A stretch of 64,000 nucleotides of DNA from Planctomycetota bacterium (GTDB lineage: Bacteria > Planctomycetota > UBA1135 > GCA-002686595): assembly GCA_030746555.1 (NCBI GenBank), contig JASLMK010000100.1:1-64000 (forward strand). Direction: 5' to 3'. Position numbers and translations under genes: made by a program. Of this stretch, positions 9,864 through 19,060 are shown one piece after another (position 1 is the stretch's first letter; each line of letters opens with the position of its first letter). The notes under the pieces were generated by a model that worked only from the letters and a program-made list of their open reading frames with translations, did no database searches and was not told where the DNA came from.

Positions 9864-11117
9864 ATGAAGCGACGCACCTTCCTCAAGGCCTCCGGCGCGA
9901 GCTTCGCGTCCCTGGCCCTGCCCCTGCCCGCCGCCCACCTGCGGAGCGCATTCGGTGACGACGAGCCGCGGCCCACCCTGGTCGTGGTCTATCTCCGGGG
10001 CGGGGCGGACCCGCTCAACATGGTCGTGCCCTACTCCGACGACCGCTACTACGAGCTGCGCACGACGATCGCGATCCCGCCCGAGGACACTGCCGAGGGT
10101 CCCGGAGTCCTGCGCCTCGACCGCGACTTCGGCCTCCACCCGGCCATGTCGAGCCTGATGCCCTACTGGGAGGATGAGAAGCTCGCGCCGATCCTCAACG
10201 TCGGCTCGCCGCACCCCACGCGCAGCCACTTCGACGCGCAGGACTTCATGGAGTACGCCGCGCCGGGGATGCGCACCGTGCGCAACGGCTGGTTGAACCG
10301 CTTCCTCTCGGCATCCGACCGCGAAGGAGAGGGAAGCGACCTGCGCGCTCTCGCCATGCAGGGACTCCTGCCGCGCTCCCTGCGCGGGTCGTACACCGCC
10401 CTCGCCGTGCCCGAGGAGAGGGTGCTCGGCGACGAGGAGTTGCTCGACCTCTACGGACCGCTCTACGGCGGCTCGGGAGGTGCCATGGAGCCGCGGCGCG
10501 AGGGCGAGGATTCACTGATCGACGCCGGTAGGGACACCTTCGAGACCCTCGAGCGCTTCCGCGAGATCGTCGGGCGCAAGGAGGGGCGCTCTCGTCGGAG
10601 AGGCCGCTACCCTGACGATGGACTGGGCTCGGCCATGCGGGATCTGGCCCGCGTCATCCGCTCAGGCGCCGGACTCGAAGTTGCGGCCCTCGACGTCGGT
10701 GGCTGGGACACCCACGCCGGTCAGGGCGGAGCGACTGGCTCCATGGCCAACCGCCTGCGCAGCCTGGCCGACGCCCTCGCCGCATTCATGGGCGACATCG
10801 GCCCGCACGCGAGGCGCACCCTGGTGATGGTGATGACCGAGTTCGGCCGCACCTGCCGCGAGAACGGCAACTCCGGCACCGACCACGGCCACGGGAGCGC
10901 GATGTTCCTGTTGGGCGGGAGCGTGGCGGGCGGGCGCGTACACGGCAAGTGGACTGGCCTGGAGGAGGCGAACCTCTACCAGCGCCGCGACCTCGAGGTC
11001 ACGACGGACTTCCGCGACGTGTTCGGCGAGGTGCTGCGCGAGCACTTCCGCTTCGACGCACCCAAGGACTTCTTCCCCGAGTACTCGGCCGGCCGCGTGC
11101 GCAAGCTGTTCGCCTGA
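9864..11117 (+). CDS. DUF1501-family protein with Tat-like signal
   Basis: 417 residues. The N-terminus MKRRTFLKASGASFASLALPLP is a twin-arginine-like export signal. The body belongs to the sulfatase/alkaline phosphatase superfamily branch DUF1501: VVVYLRGGADPLNMVVPY near the start, GGWDTHAGQ in the middle and MTEFGRTCRENGNSGTDHGHG near the end. It is the partner of the DUF1800 gene upstream. Enzymatic activity is not established for the family. Its 3' end lies 12 bp from the convergent gene below. Confidence 0.9.
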   Translation: MKRRTFLKASGASFASLALPLPAAHLRSAFGDDEPRPTLVVVYLRGGADPLNMVVPYSDDRYYELRTTIAIPPEDTAEGPGVLRLDRDFGLHPAMSSLMPYWEDEKLAPILNVGSPHPTRSHFDAQDFMEYAAPGMRTVRNGWLNRFLSASDREGEGSDLRALAMQGLLPRSLRGSYTALAVPEERVLGDEELLDLYGPLYGGSGGAMEPRREGEDSLIDAGRDTFETLERFREIVGRKEGRSRRRGRYPDDGLGSAMRDLARVIRSGAGLEVAALDVGGWDTHAGQGGATGSMANRLRSLADALAAFMGDIGPHARRTLVMVMTEFGRTCRENGNSGTDHGHGSAMFLLGGSVAGGRVHGKWTGLEEANLYQRRDLEVTTDFRDVFGEVLREHFRFDAPKDFFPEYSAGRVRKLFA

Positions 11118-11129
11118 GGGCGAACCGAG

Positions 11130-14100
11130 TCAGGGGCGGTGGAGCCGTAGATCGCCGGCGCGGACGAACCGCGTGGAACCCTCTTCGACCGAGCGCCGCC
11201 ACAGGACGGTGTCGATCCCGCGGGCGAAGGAGCGGACGCGCATCCCGACCACGCCCCGCGCGCAGGCCGCTCTCCAACCGACCACGGCCGCACCCCGTGT
11301 CTGGTCGCCGAAGGGCGTCGCCCCGAGAGCGTGGGTGACGAGCAGGTTGAGGCTGCCCGCTGGCAGGCCCTGCACGCCCAAGATCACCGTCGTCCCGCCA
11401 CCGGCCACCGGGGTGCAACGGGGAACCGCGGCAGCGACAGGAGGCCCGCAGCCCGCGGGATGCGCGAGGAGCGCGGGGGTGCTGCCAGGGTCCGCCGGAT
11501 CGCAGCCCGCGTCGAGCTCGTCGCGATCGAGGGCGCCGTCGCCGTCACGGTCGACGCCCACGCGGCGCGCCTGGGAGAGGGGGACCTCGGTCCAGGTCAG
11601 GCGCTCCCCCTCCAGCGCCGAGTCGAACAGGCGCTCCCATCCCAGCGTCTCCCCGTCGCGGTCGGATTGCATCCGCCCGCCTCCGGCGTGGAACCAACCG
11701 CGACGCTCGCCGTTGCGCCGGCCCTTGGCGACCAGCCCGACGGCGCCCTTGCGCGCCCGCTCAACGGCGGCCTCGACTCGCCCGCGCCGGCGCGGATCGC
11801 CGCCGCCCCCGGCTACGCTCGTCTGCCTGCCGATGGCTGCGTGGGCGTCGGGACTGTCTGTTCCCGGCGGGTGCCGCAGGTCGCCCTCTCGGGCGACCGG
11901 CAGGTCCGACCCCGTGAGGCTCAGCAGGAAGGCGACCACGTCGGCCACGTCCTGGTCGTCTTGCACGGCGAAGGCGGGCTGGGACACAAAGCGCGCCAGG
12001 GAGTCGACGCTGCCGTCGTGCAGGAACCCGAAGCCCGCCCGGGCCGTCGCCCGCGTCGTCTCAAAGCCCACCTTCTCGTAGGCGTTGCGCAGGTGCGGGA
12101 TCTTGAAGTGGTGCTGGGAGGAACCGTCCCCCGCGAACAGGGCGTGGTTGCGCTCGCCGCGCGGCCCGGAGGGGATCGGCGCGTAGCGCGTGCCCTCCCA
12201 GCGTGAGTCGGTCCCCGCGCCCGTCGGGAGCGTGTGGCAGGTGGAACAGTGCAGCCGGCCCGCGTTCAAGGCGCCTCGGTCGAAGAGGGCGAGCCCGCGC
12301 CGCGCGTTTCCGTCCGGCAGAGGGCGGCCCGCCGGGCCGAAGCGCCCGCTCGCGAAGTGCCCGGGGAGCGCGAGCCGCTCCCGCAGGCTGTTGTCGGGCT
12401 CGCGGAACGGGTTGGGCGGGTAGTGGATGCTGCGCAGGAACACCTTGAAGGCCGCCAGGTCGACCTCGCCGGGGAGCTCGTCGTCTCCCTGCAGGGAGCG
12501 GAAGGCCGGCGCGAAGTCCTCGATCCCCAGGCGGTCGCCGCGCCAGTGCAGCGGCTCCAATCCGACGGCGCCCTGTAGGGTCTGGGTCGTCATCGGACCC
12601 TTCATCGGGTGGTAGTCCTCGAAGCCGGTGAAGCCGGGGAAGTTCGCCCCGAGGTTGCGCCCCGCGATCGGGGTGACCGCCCCCGAGGGGTCGCCGAGGT
12701 CCCAAGCCAGACGGTCCATGCGGCCGTCGACGTGGCACGAGCCGCAGGCGACGTGCCCCAGACCGGAGGTTGCGTGGGTGTCGTACAGGAGCCGCCGCCC
12801 GGCGCGGACGGCCTGGGGCGTGGGGTCGTGGAACGGGATGCGCGCCGTCTCGCGCTCGGTGGCGAGGTCCACCACGCACAGGGCGCTCGCGAAGCGGGCC
12901 AGGACGAACAGCCGGCCGCGCGCCTCGTCGAGGGCGAGCCCGGTCGGTCCCTCGCCGACTTCGATCGTCGCCGCCCGCCCCGCGCGCGCTCCGGCGGCGT
13001 CGATCACGACGACGTTGTTCGAGCCCATGCCGCTCACGTAGCCCTTGCCCGACGACGCGCTCCAGGCGATGCCCCGCGGGTCGCCCAGGGAGCGGTCGCG
13101 CACCGCCTGGGGGACCCGCGCCCCGGCGTAGTCGAGGTGGGGATTGAGATCGACGACCGTCACCCCCGCGGCATCGACGAAGGCCGCGTTCACACGCAGG
13201 AAGCGGCCGTTGAGGCGCGGCTCGAAGCGCACTTCGTTGGTCGCGTCCGTGCCGATCACGCAGACCGCTCCGGTCCGTGGGTGGACCGCGAGCGCCATGC
13301 AGAGGTTCATCAAGCCGCCGCTGTAGGTGACCGAGAGGTCGCGCGCGTCGATCGCCGCGAGGTCGTGGTCGAGAAGCTCCCAGCCGACCGGTCGACCCGA
13401 GAGGGGAGCGTCGGGGCCGCTGACGAGATCGCTCCAGTCGGCGCCGGTGTCGTCGCGCCAGCGCCCGTTCCCGTCGCGCTTGACGATCAGGCCGACCCTG
13501 GGCGGCGGCGGGGTGTCCGCGGCGGGCCGCGGCTCGAAGTTCGCGCCCGCGTTCGGCGGCGGGTTGAGCCCGCCGTGGGGGCCGGCGGCGGCGCCGAGGG
13601 CATCGGGCGGGTAGGAGAAGGGGCGGGAGCCGTCCAGGCCGCCGGAGAGGATGGTCGAGCCGTTGCCCGATTCGAAGATCGCGGCGTAGACCGTCGTGCC
13701 GTCGAGGCTGCGTGCGAGGGCGCGGGGGTCCTCGCCCTCGATCTCGATCTCCACCGGCGCCGCGGTCGGATCGGCGGGATCGAAGACCAGGATCCTGCCG
13801 GCCTGAGAGCAGGAGACGAAGGCGCGCTCTGGCGTACCCGCGAACACGACGTCGCAGGGCTCGTCGGCGGTCTCGAGGGTGGCGACGACGTCGAGCGAGG
13901 GGAGGTCGACCACGCTGACGCTGTCGGAGACGTGGTTGGCGACCCAAACCTCGGTCTCGTCACGAAAGCGCACCGACACGGGGTCGAGGCCCACCGGAAC
14001 GCTCGCGGTCAGCCGCGGGCTCTCGCCGGAGACGTCGAAGACCTCCAGGCGGGCGTCGGGGGTGTTGACGGCGCAGAGCGTTGCGCCGCCTGGCGAGAGG

Positions 14101-14195
14101 GCGAGGGGCGAGACGTGGGGCGTCTCGAAGTGAACGAACGTCTCCGCCGCCGCACCCTGAAGGAGGGCGGCGAGGACGGCGTGGGCCAGGGTCAC
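11130..14195 (-). CDS. Secreted beta-propeller / di-haem cytochrome c peroxidase-like protein
   Basis: 1021 residues. A signal peptide (TLAHAVLAALLQGAAA) leads into a YncE/NHL-type propeller (DLPSLDVVATLE, GEGPTGLALDEARGRLFVL). A MauG/cytochrome-c-peroxidase-like region follows with two haem motifs, CGSCH and CSTCH. The family's VTPIAGRNLGANFPGFTGFEDY and FKIPHLRNAYEKVGF segments are present. Close to the C-terminus is a calcium-binding-like loop (DRDGDGALDRDELDAGCDP). The GTG start at 14195 overlaps the upstream glycosyltransferase stop as GTGA. The substrate is unknown; such proteins often act on surface or protein-bound aromatic residues. Confidence 0.83.
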   Translation of the reverse strand: MTLAHAVLAALLQGAAAETFVHFETPHVSPLALSPGGATLCAVNTPDARLEVFDVSGESPRLTASVPVGLDPVSVRFRDETEVWVANHVSDSVSVVDLPSLDVVATLETADEPCDVVFAGTPERAFVSCSQAGRILVFDPADPTAAPVEIEIEGEDPRALARSLDGTTVYAAIFESGNGSTILSGGLDGSRPFSYPPDALGAAAGPHGGLNPPPNAGANFEPRPAADTPPPPRVGLIVKRDGNGRWRDDTGADWSDLVSGPDAPLSGRPVGWELLDHDLAAIDARDLSVTYSGGLMNLCMALAVHPRTGAVCVIGTDATNEVRFEPRLNGRFLRVNAAFVDAAGVTVVDLNPHLDYAGARVPQAVRDRSLGDPRGIAWSASSGKGYVSGMGSNNVVVIDAAGARAGRAATIEVGEGPTGLALDEARGRLFVLARFASALCVVDLATERETARIPFHDPTPQAVRAGRRLLYDTHATSGLGHVACGSCHVDGRMDRLAWDLGDPSGAVTPIAGRNLGANFPGFTGFEDYHPMKGPMTTQTLQGAVGLEPLHWRGDRLGIEDFAPAFRSLQGDDELPGEVDLAAFKVFLRSIHYPPNPFREPDNSLRERLALPGHFASGRFGPAGRPLPDGNARRGLALFDRGALNAGRLHCSTCHTLPTGAGTDSRWEGTRYAPIPSGPRGERNHALFAGDGSSQHHFKIPHLRNAYEKVGFETTRATARAGFGFLHDGSVDSLARFVSQPAFAVQDDQDVADVVAFLLSLTGSDLPVAREGDLRHPPGTDSPDAHAAIGRQTSVAGGGGDPRRRGRVEAAVERARKGAVGLVAKGRRNGERRGWFHAGGGRMQSDRDGETLGWERLFDSALEGERLTWTEVPLSQARRVGVDRDGDGALDRDELDAGCDPADPGSTPALLAHPAGCGPPVAAAVPRCTPVAGGGTTVILGVQGLPAGSLNLLVTHALGATPFGDQTRGAAVVGWRAACARGVVGMRVRSFARGIDTVLWRRSVEEGSTRFVRAGDLRLHRP

Positions 14196-15280
14196 GCCGC
14201 GGCCTCCGTCCACGCGCGCACCAAGCGCGCCGCGGAGTCGTCCCAGCGCCAGCGCTCCGCTCGGGCGCGGGTCTCGCGCAGCGCCTCCTCGGAGGTGGCG
14301 AGGGCCGCGCGGATGGCGAGGGCGCAGGCGGCCGGGTCGTCGGGCGCGAAGGTCGGCGTCGAGGGGCCGGCGACCTCGGAGAGGGCGCCCGCGCTGGAGA
14401 CGCACAGGGGGACTCCGGCGCGCCCGGCTTCGAGGGCGGCGATGCCGAAGCCCTCGAGCAGGGACGGCAGGGCGACGCAGGCGGCGCGCGCGTAGAGGCG
14501 CGCGAGCTCGGCGTCGTCCACGGCGCCGACGAGGTTGACGCGCTCGGCGACACCCAGCTTTCGCGCCAACCCCGCGAGGCGCTCGTCCTCTCCCTCCTTG
14601 GGGGCGCCCGCCGCCAGCAGGGGCGGAAGATCGGCGTCCACGGCCAGGGCACGCAGTAGGAGCTCGATGTTCTTGCGCCGCTCGACGTGGCCGACGTGCA
14701 AGATCGGCGCGTCCGGCCCGGCCTCCCGCGCCAGGACCGGCAGATGGTCCCCGGCGTTGGGGACGACGAGCACGCGCTCGGCGTCGAGCTCGAAGCGCTC
14801 CAGGAGGTCCTCCCGCACCGTCTCGCTGACGGTGATCACGCACGCGGCGTGCTCGACGGCCCTCCCGATCACCTTCCGGGCCACCATCCGCCGTGACATC
14901 GGCGTGTGGGCCAGCTCGAGGTCGCGCAGGTCGTGCAGCGTCAGGCTGTAGGGGACCGGCAGGTGGCGCGGGACCGGAAGGTGCGCGAGGTGGACCAAGT
15001 CGAAGGGCGTCTTCGCCGCCTCGAGCACCTTGCGCAGCCAGCGCCCCTCGAGGGTCGCCCGCACCAACACCGGGCGCGGCGGGACGCTGCTCCTCAGGCG
15101 CTCGACGCTGGACGGCAGGCCGAAGGCCACGGGCACGCTGCCCTCCATCATCGCGAGTGCGCCGCCCGAGCTTCCGAGCAGGTTCGCCGCCCGGGGGAGC
15201 AGCTCGGCGCAGTGACGGCGCACGCCGCCTGCGGGTTGGCCGAGGAGCACGCCGGAGACCAGGACCCTCGGCGCGCTCAC
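14192..15280 (-). CDS. Glycosyltransferase, GT4-like (GT-B fold)
   Basis: 362 residues. The nucleotide-sugar-binding C-terminal half is clear: ILHVGHVERRKNIELLLRAL, then GAVDDAELARLYARA and the E-X7-E motif in LLEGFGIAALEAGRAG. An N-terminal acceptor domain has SLTLHDLRDLE and HAACVITVSETVREDLL. The GTG start at 15280 overlaps the preceding glycosyltransferase stop as GTGA, and its own stop overlaps the following gene. It probably builds a surface glycan together with the next glycosyltransferase; donor and acceptor are unknown. Confidence 0.87.
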   Translation of the reverse strand: MSAPRVLVSGVLLGQPAGGVRRHCAELLPRAANLLGSSGGALAMMEGSVPVAFGLPSSVERLRSSVPPRPVLVRATLEGRWLRKVLEAAKTPFDLVHLAHLPVPRHLPVPYSLTLHDLRDLELAHTPMSRRMVARKVIGRAVEHAACVITVSETVREDLLERFELDAERVLVVPNAGDHLPVLAREAGPDAPILHVGHVERRKNIELLLRALAVDADLPPLLAAGAPKEGEDERLAGLARKLGVAERVNLVGAVDDAELARLYARAACVALPSLLEGFGIAALEAGRAGVPLCVSSAGALSEVAGPSTPTFAPDDPAACALAIRAALATSEEALRETRARAERWRWDDSAARLVRAWTEAAA

Positions 15281-16320
15281 GCCAGCTCTTCCCAAACGGC
15301 CTCGATCGCACGCGCCGAGCGCTCCCAGGTGAAGGCACGCGCGCGTTCGATGCGGAGCTCCCGGTCGCGCTCGCGCTGCTCCACGGCCAGACGCAACCCG
15401 GCGGCCACCGACTCGGGATCGGCGGGTTCGACCTCGATCCCCGCCGCGCCGGCCACCTCGGCCTGGGCGCTCGCCCGCGGCACGAGGACCCCGACGCCGC
15501 ACGAGAGGGCCTCGAGCGCCGGCAGGCCGAAGCCCTCGGAGGTCGAGAGGACGGTCGCGGCGGCGCTCGTGCGCAGCAGGCCCGCGAGCTCCTCGTCGGA
15601 GAGCACACCCGGCGTGGACACGTGGCGGTTGAGGCCCAAGCGGGAGACGAGCCCGAGGTCGCCGCGCAGTTGGGCGGTCTCCTCGCCGGTCACGACCACG
15701 TGGACCCGCGGGCCGCCCGAGTCGTGCAGGTGCGCCACGCCGTGCAGGACCGCGGCCAGGTTCTTCTTGGGCCTGACGGCTCCGGGGCAGACCACCAGGG
15801 GGTCCTCGGGCAGGCGATAGCGGTGGAGGACGGCCTCGTCGACGACCCCCGGCGGCGGCGCGGGGCCGAACGGCGGCCCGACGCCCCAGGGACACACGCG
15901 CACGCGGGCGGCGCCGGGGAGCAGGCGGCGCCGCAGGTCCCCGGCCACGACCTCGGTGGCGCACACGACGCGGTCGGCGCGCAGGGGGCCGATGGCGGCC
16001 CAGAGGCGGTGGCGCGGGCCCGCGTTCTCCCCCACGCCGTGCCGCCAGGGGAGCTCGTGGATCGTCTGCACCCGCCTGCCCGGGCCGCGCAAGGGGAAGG
16101 CCGACAGGAACGAGTGGATGCCCGCGAGGCCCCGCTCCCCGGCGAGCTTGGGGAGCAGGCGTTGCCGCCAGGACGAGAGCTCTTGCCCCGGCGTGGGGGC
16201 GAGGCGCACGACCTCGAGCCCGCCGCGGGCCTCGATCGCCCCGACCGTCTCGTGCACGACGCGCACGATCCCCAGCGGGTGGGGTCGAACGAGAGGCGAA
16301 CAATCGAAGCCGACGCGCAT
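15277..16320 (-). CDS. Glycosyltransferase, GT4-like (GT-B fold)
   Basis: About 347 residues, starting MRVGFDCSPLVRPHPLGIVR (ATG 16320; a GTG 12 bp upstream is also possible). The UDP-sugar-binding region reads VCPGAVRPKKNLAAVLHGV, GVLSDEELAGLLRTS and STSEGFGLPALEALSCG, which contains the E-X7-E glutamates. The N-terminal half has the family's TIHELPWRHG and ADRVVCATE. First gene of a three-gene minus-strand operon (two glycosyltransferases, then the propeller-cytochrome protein) whose genes overlap by four bases. Confidence 0.88.
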   Translation of the reverse strand: MRVGFDCSPLVRPHPLGIVRVVHETVGAIEARGGLEVVRLAPTPGQELSSWRQRLLPKLAGERGLAGIHSFLSAFPLRGPGRRVQTIHELPWRHGVGENAGPRHRLWAAIGPLRADRVVCATEVVAGDLRRRLLPGAARVRVCPWGVGPPFGPAPPPGVVDEAVLHRYRLPEDPLVVCPGAVRPKKNLAAVLHGVAHLHDSGGPRVHVVVTGEETAQLRGDLGLVSRLGLNRHVSTPGVLSDEELAGLLRTSAAATVLSTSEGFGLPALEALSCGVGVLVPRASAQAEVAGAAGIEVEPADPESVAAGLRLAVEQRERDRELRIERARAFTWERSARAIEAVWEELA

Positions 16321-16370
16321 GGTCGCGGGCACCCTACCGGATGGTGGTCGGCGGTCGCCACGGCCTTGGC

Positions 16371-17162
16371 TCAGCGCAGGCGCTGCACCGCGGCCTCGTC
16401 GACCCAGACGACGATGTCGGGATGGCCGTGCAGGCAGGAGGCTGGTAGCTCGCGCCGCGCCGGTTCGCGGAGCAGGCGCTCGACGGCGGCGGCCTTGCTG
16501 GCGCCGAAGGCGAGCAGGCGCACGCGCCGCGCCTCGAGGATCGTCGCCAACCCCATGGTCACCGCCCGTCGGGGGACCTCCTCGCCGTCGGGGAACGCTC
16601 CCGCGTTGGCGGCGCGCGTGTCCTCGGTCAACCTCGCCACCCGGGTGCGCGAGTCGAAGGCTGTCCCCGGTTCGTTGAAGGCGATGTGGCCGTTGCGGCC
16701 GAGGCCGAGGACCTGGAGGTCGATGCCGCCCGTTGCGGTGATGGCGCGCTCGTATTCGGCGCAGTGCAAGGGGTAGTCGTGCTCGGAGAGGGTGCCGTCG
16801 GGGGAGTGGGTGAGCTCCGCGGACATGCCCGCGGGCTCGAACAGGTTGCGGCGCATGAAGGCGGCGAAGCTGGCGGGATGGTCGGGCGCCAATCCCACGT
16901 ACTCGTCGAGGTTGAAGGTCGTCACCTCGGAGAGGTCGAGCCCCTCACGCGAGCGCTGGACGAGCTGCGCGTAGAGCTCGCGGGGCGTCTCGCCGGTGGC
17001 CAGGCCCAAGGTGGCGCTCTGGCCCTCGGCGCGGGCGCCTTCCACCAGGGTTGCGATCTCCTCGGCGAGGGCGGCGGCCGCCTCCAGCGCCTCGCCGACC
17101 ACAAGAGTCCGCAGGCGAGCGCCGCCCAGCTCACGCGGCGTCTGAGATGGGTCGGGGTGCAT
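16371..17162 (-). CDS. nagB: Glucosamine-6-phosphate deaminase
   Basis: Converts glucosamine-6-phosphate to fructose-6-phosphate and ammonia in amino-sugar breakdown. 263 residues from ATG 17162, the usual NagB length; the frame is open upstream but is not NagB-like. Motifs: phosphate-binding LGLATGETPRELY, catalytic region TFNLDEYVGL, and LGLGRNGHIAFNEPGT with the ring-opening histidine. A NagB-like 6-phosphogluconolactonase is less likely given NLDEY and NEPG. Divergent from the sodium symporter gene 152 bp away, which suggests a shared control region and joint uptake and catabolism of amino sugars. Confidence 0.92.
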   Translation of the reverse strand: MHPDPSQTPRELGGARLRTLVVGEALEAAAALAEEIATLVEGARAEGQSATLGLATGETPRELYAQLVQRSREGLDLSEVTTFNLDEYVGLAPDHPASFAAFMRRNLFEPAGMSAELTHSPDGTLSEHDYPLHCAEYERAITATGGIDLQVLGLGRNGHIAFNEPGTAFDSRTRVARLTEDTRAANAGAFPDGEEVPRRAVTMGLATILEARRVRLLAFGASKAAAVERLLREPARRELPASCLHGHPDIVVWVDEAAVQRLR

Positions 17163-17314
17163 GGGCGCGAGATCATAGCCCGATACGACCCGCACCGGGC
17201 TCGCACCCTGGAGAGCGGTCGGCCTCGCCCGTAGGATCCGGCGCGGACGACGCATGCCCACCTCGCTCCACCTCGCCGCCGCGTTCGCGATCGGCGTCGG
17301 CCCCCGTGCCGGCG

Positions 17315-19060
17315 ATGGGTGAGCCCACCCGCTTCGGCGGCCTCGACTGGGCGGTCGTGTTCGGCCTCTTGGTCCTGACGACCCTCGTCGGCGAGCGCCT
17401 GGCTCCCAGCCAGCGCTCGGTGCGCGACTTCTTCCTCGGCGGCCGCAACCTGCCCTGGTACGCCGTGGCGGCTTCCATCGTCGCCACCGAGATCAGCGCC
17501 GTGACCTTCATCAGCCTGCCCTCGGTCGTTGCCCGACCCGGGGGGAACCTGACCTACCTCCAGCTCGGGTTGATCGGCTCCCTGTGCGCCAAGGCGATCA
17601 TCGGGCTCGTGCTCGTCCCGGCCTACTACGAGCGGGAGATCTACAGCCCCTACGACTACATGGGAGCTCGCCTGGGGAGCGGTGCACGCCTGACGGCCTC
17701 GGGCCTGTTCGCCCTCGGCGGCGTCCTCGGTCAGGCGGCCCGCGTCTACCTGACGGCCGTCGTCTTGGAGGTGATCTTGGCCGGGGAGCTGGCCTGGGTC
17801 GAGGCGCACACCGGCCTGCCGCCGCTGGTCACCGCCGTGACCGCCATCGGCGTGGTTGCCGTGGCCTGGACCCTGATCGGTGGGATCGCCACGGTCGTCT
17901 GGACCGACGGGATCCTGTTCCTCCTGTTCCTCGTCGGCATCGGCATCTCGCTCGCGGTCCTCTCCGGGCGGTTGGAGGCGGGTCTGGGCGGTGCTGTGGA
18001 GGCGGCCTGGGAGACGGGGAAGCTGCGCCTTCTCGACTTCGACCCCTCGCCGGTGAAGAACTACACGATCTGGACGGCGGCGATCGCCTCCACCTGGGGC
18101 ATGGTCGGCTTCTACGGCACCGACCAGCTGATCGCCCAGCGCCTGTTCTGCTGCGCGAGCGCGACCGACGCGCGGCGGGCGGTGATCTCGAGCTACGCCG
18201 CGATGATCGTCACCTGCCTCGTGGCGGCCGTGGGGGTGGGCCTGTGGGCGTTCGGCGTCGACCATCCCCAGAGCGCGACCGCCCTCGCCCTGACGTCCGA
18301 CCAGCCCGACCGCGCCTTCCCCGCCTTCATCGTCGAGGCCCTGCCTCCGGGGGCCAAGGGCCTCGTCCTCGCGGGGGCCTTCGCCGCGGCCATCTCGAGC
18401 CTGGACTCGATCCTGGCCGCCCTCTCCCAGACGATCCTGTCCGCCGTGGTCGTCCCCGTCCTGCGCAGGCGCGGCCGTGAGCTCGACTCCGCCGCCGCCT
18501 TGCGCGTCTCGCGCCGTCTGGTCTTCGTCTGCGCCATGCTCCTGTGCTCGGTGGCGGTCTGGATCGACCGCGTGGCAAAGGACTACGCCTCGATCCTCGA
18601 CCTGGCGCTGGCCGTGGCCAGCTACACCGGGGGCGCCCTCGTCGCTGGGTTCTTCCTGGCCCTCACCGGTCGGTCGCGGGCCGGGGCGGGCCTGGTCTGG
18701 TCGGCACCGGTCTCGGTCCTGGCGGTCTTCGCCGTGACGTCCCACCAGAGCTGGGCGCGGGAGCTCGGCGTGGAGCCGCCGCTGGCATGTCTGGGAGCGG
18801 GGGCCGCGCTGCTGGCGCTCTTCGTGCGCTACCGAGCCCTCCCCGAGTTGCGCTCGGGGGTGCCGCCCGTGCCCGTCGCGGCCCGCGTCGTGATCCTGGC
18901 CCTCGCGGCGGCCGGGGTCGTGGCCCTCTCGCTGTGGGGTTCCTTCCCCGCTCCCGACGGCGGCCGGGCGGTCCTGGCCTGGCCCTGGTACGTTCCCCTG
19001 GGGAGCGCGATCGCGTTCACCCTCGCCATCGCCCTTGCCCGACCCGCATCCTCGCGATGA
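17315..19060 (+). CDS. Sodium:solute symporter (SSS family)
   Basis: 581 residues with about 13-14 membrane segments. SSS features are FFLGGRNLPWYAVAASIVATEISAVTF near the N-terminus, YSPYDYMGARLG, GFYGTDQLIAQRLF in the middle and GAFAAAISSLDSILAALSQT near residue 365. The ATG at 17315 begins directly before the first membrane segment. The substrate cannot be read from sequence. The divergent nagB and the overlapping GHL10 glycosidase argue for an amino sugar or peptidoglycan-derived sugar. Sialic-acid and sugar transporters occur in this family. Confidence 0.9.
   Translation: MGEPTRFGGLDWAVVFGLLVLTTLVGERLAPSQRSVRDFFLGGRNLPWYAVAASIVATEISAVTFISLPSVVARPGGNLTYLQLGLIGSLCAKAIIGLVLVPAYYEREIYSPYDYMGARLGSGARLTASGLFALGGVLGQAARVYLTAVVLEVILAGELAWVEAHTGLPPLVTAVTAIGVVAVAWTLIGGIATVVWTDGILFLLFLVGIGISLAVLSGRLEAGLGGAVEAAWETGKLRLLDFDPSPVKNYTIWTAAIASTWGMVGFYGTDQLIAQRLFCCASATDARRAVISSYAAMIVTCLVAAVGVGLWAFGVDHPQSATALALTSDQPDRAFPAFIVEALPPGAKGLVLAGAFAAAISSLDSILAALSQTILSAVVVPVLRRRGRELDSAAALRVSRRLVFVCAMLLCSVAVWIDRVAKDYASILDLALAVASYTGGALVAGFFLALTGRSRAGAGLVWSAPVSVLAVFAVTSHQSWARELGVEPPLACLGAGAALLALFVRYRALPELRSGVPPVPVAARVVILALAAAGVVALSLWGSFPAPDGGRAVLAWPWYVPLGSAIAFTLAIALARPASSR

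Noticed and set aside
15281-16303. Very long minus-strand frames joining the two glycosyltransferases and the propeller protein into fusions
   Set aside because: The family-specific N-termini and GTGA overlaps show three separate genes; the upstream extensions are out-of-frame readings of the neighbouring gene.
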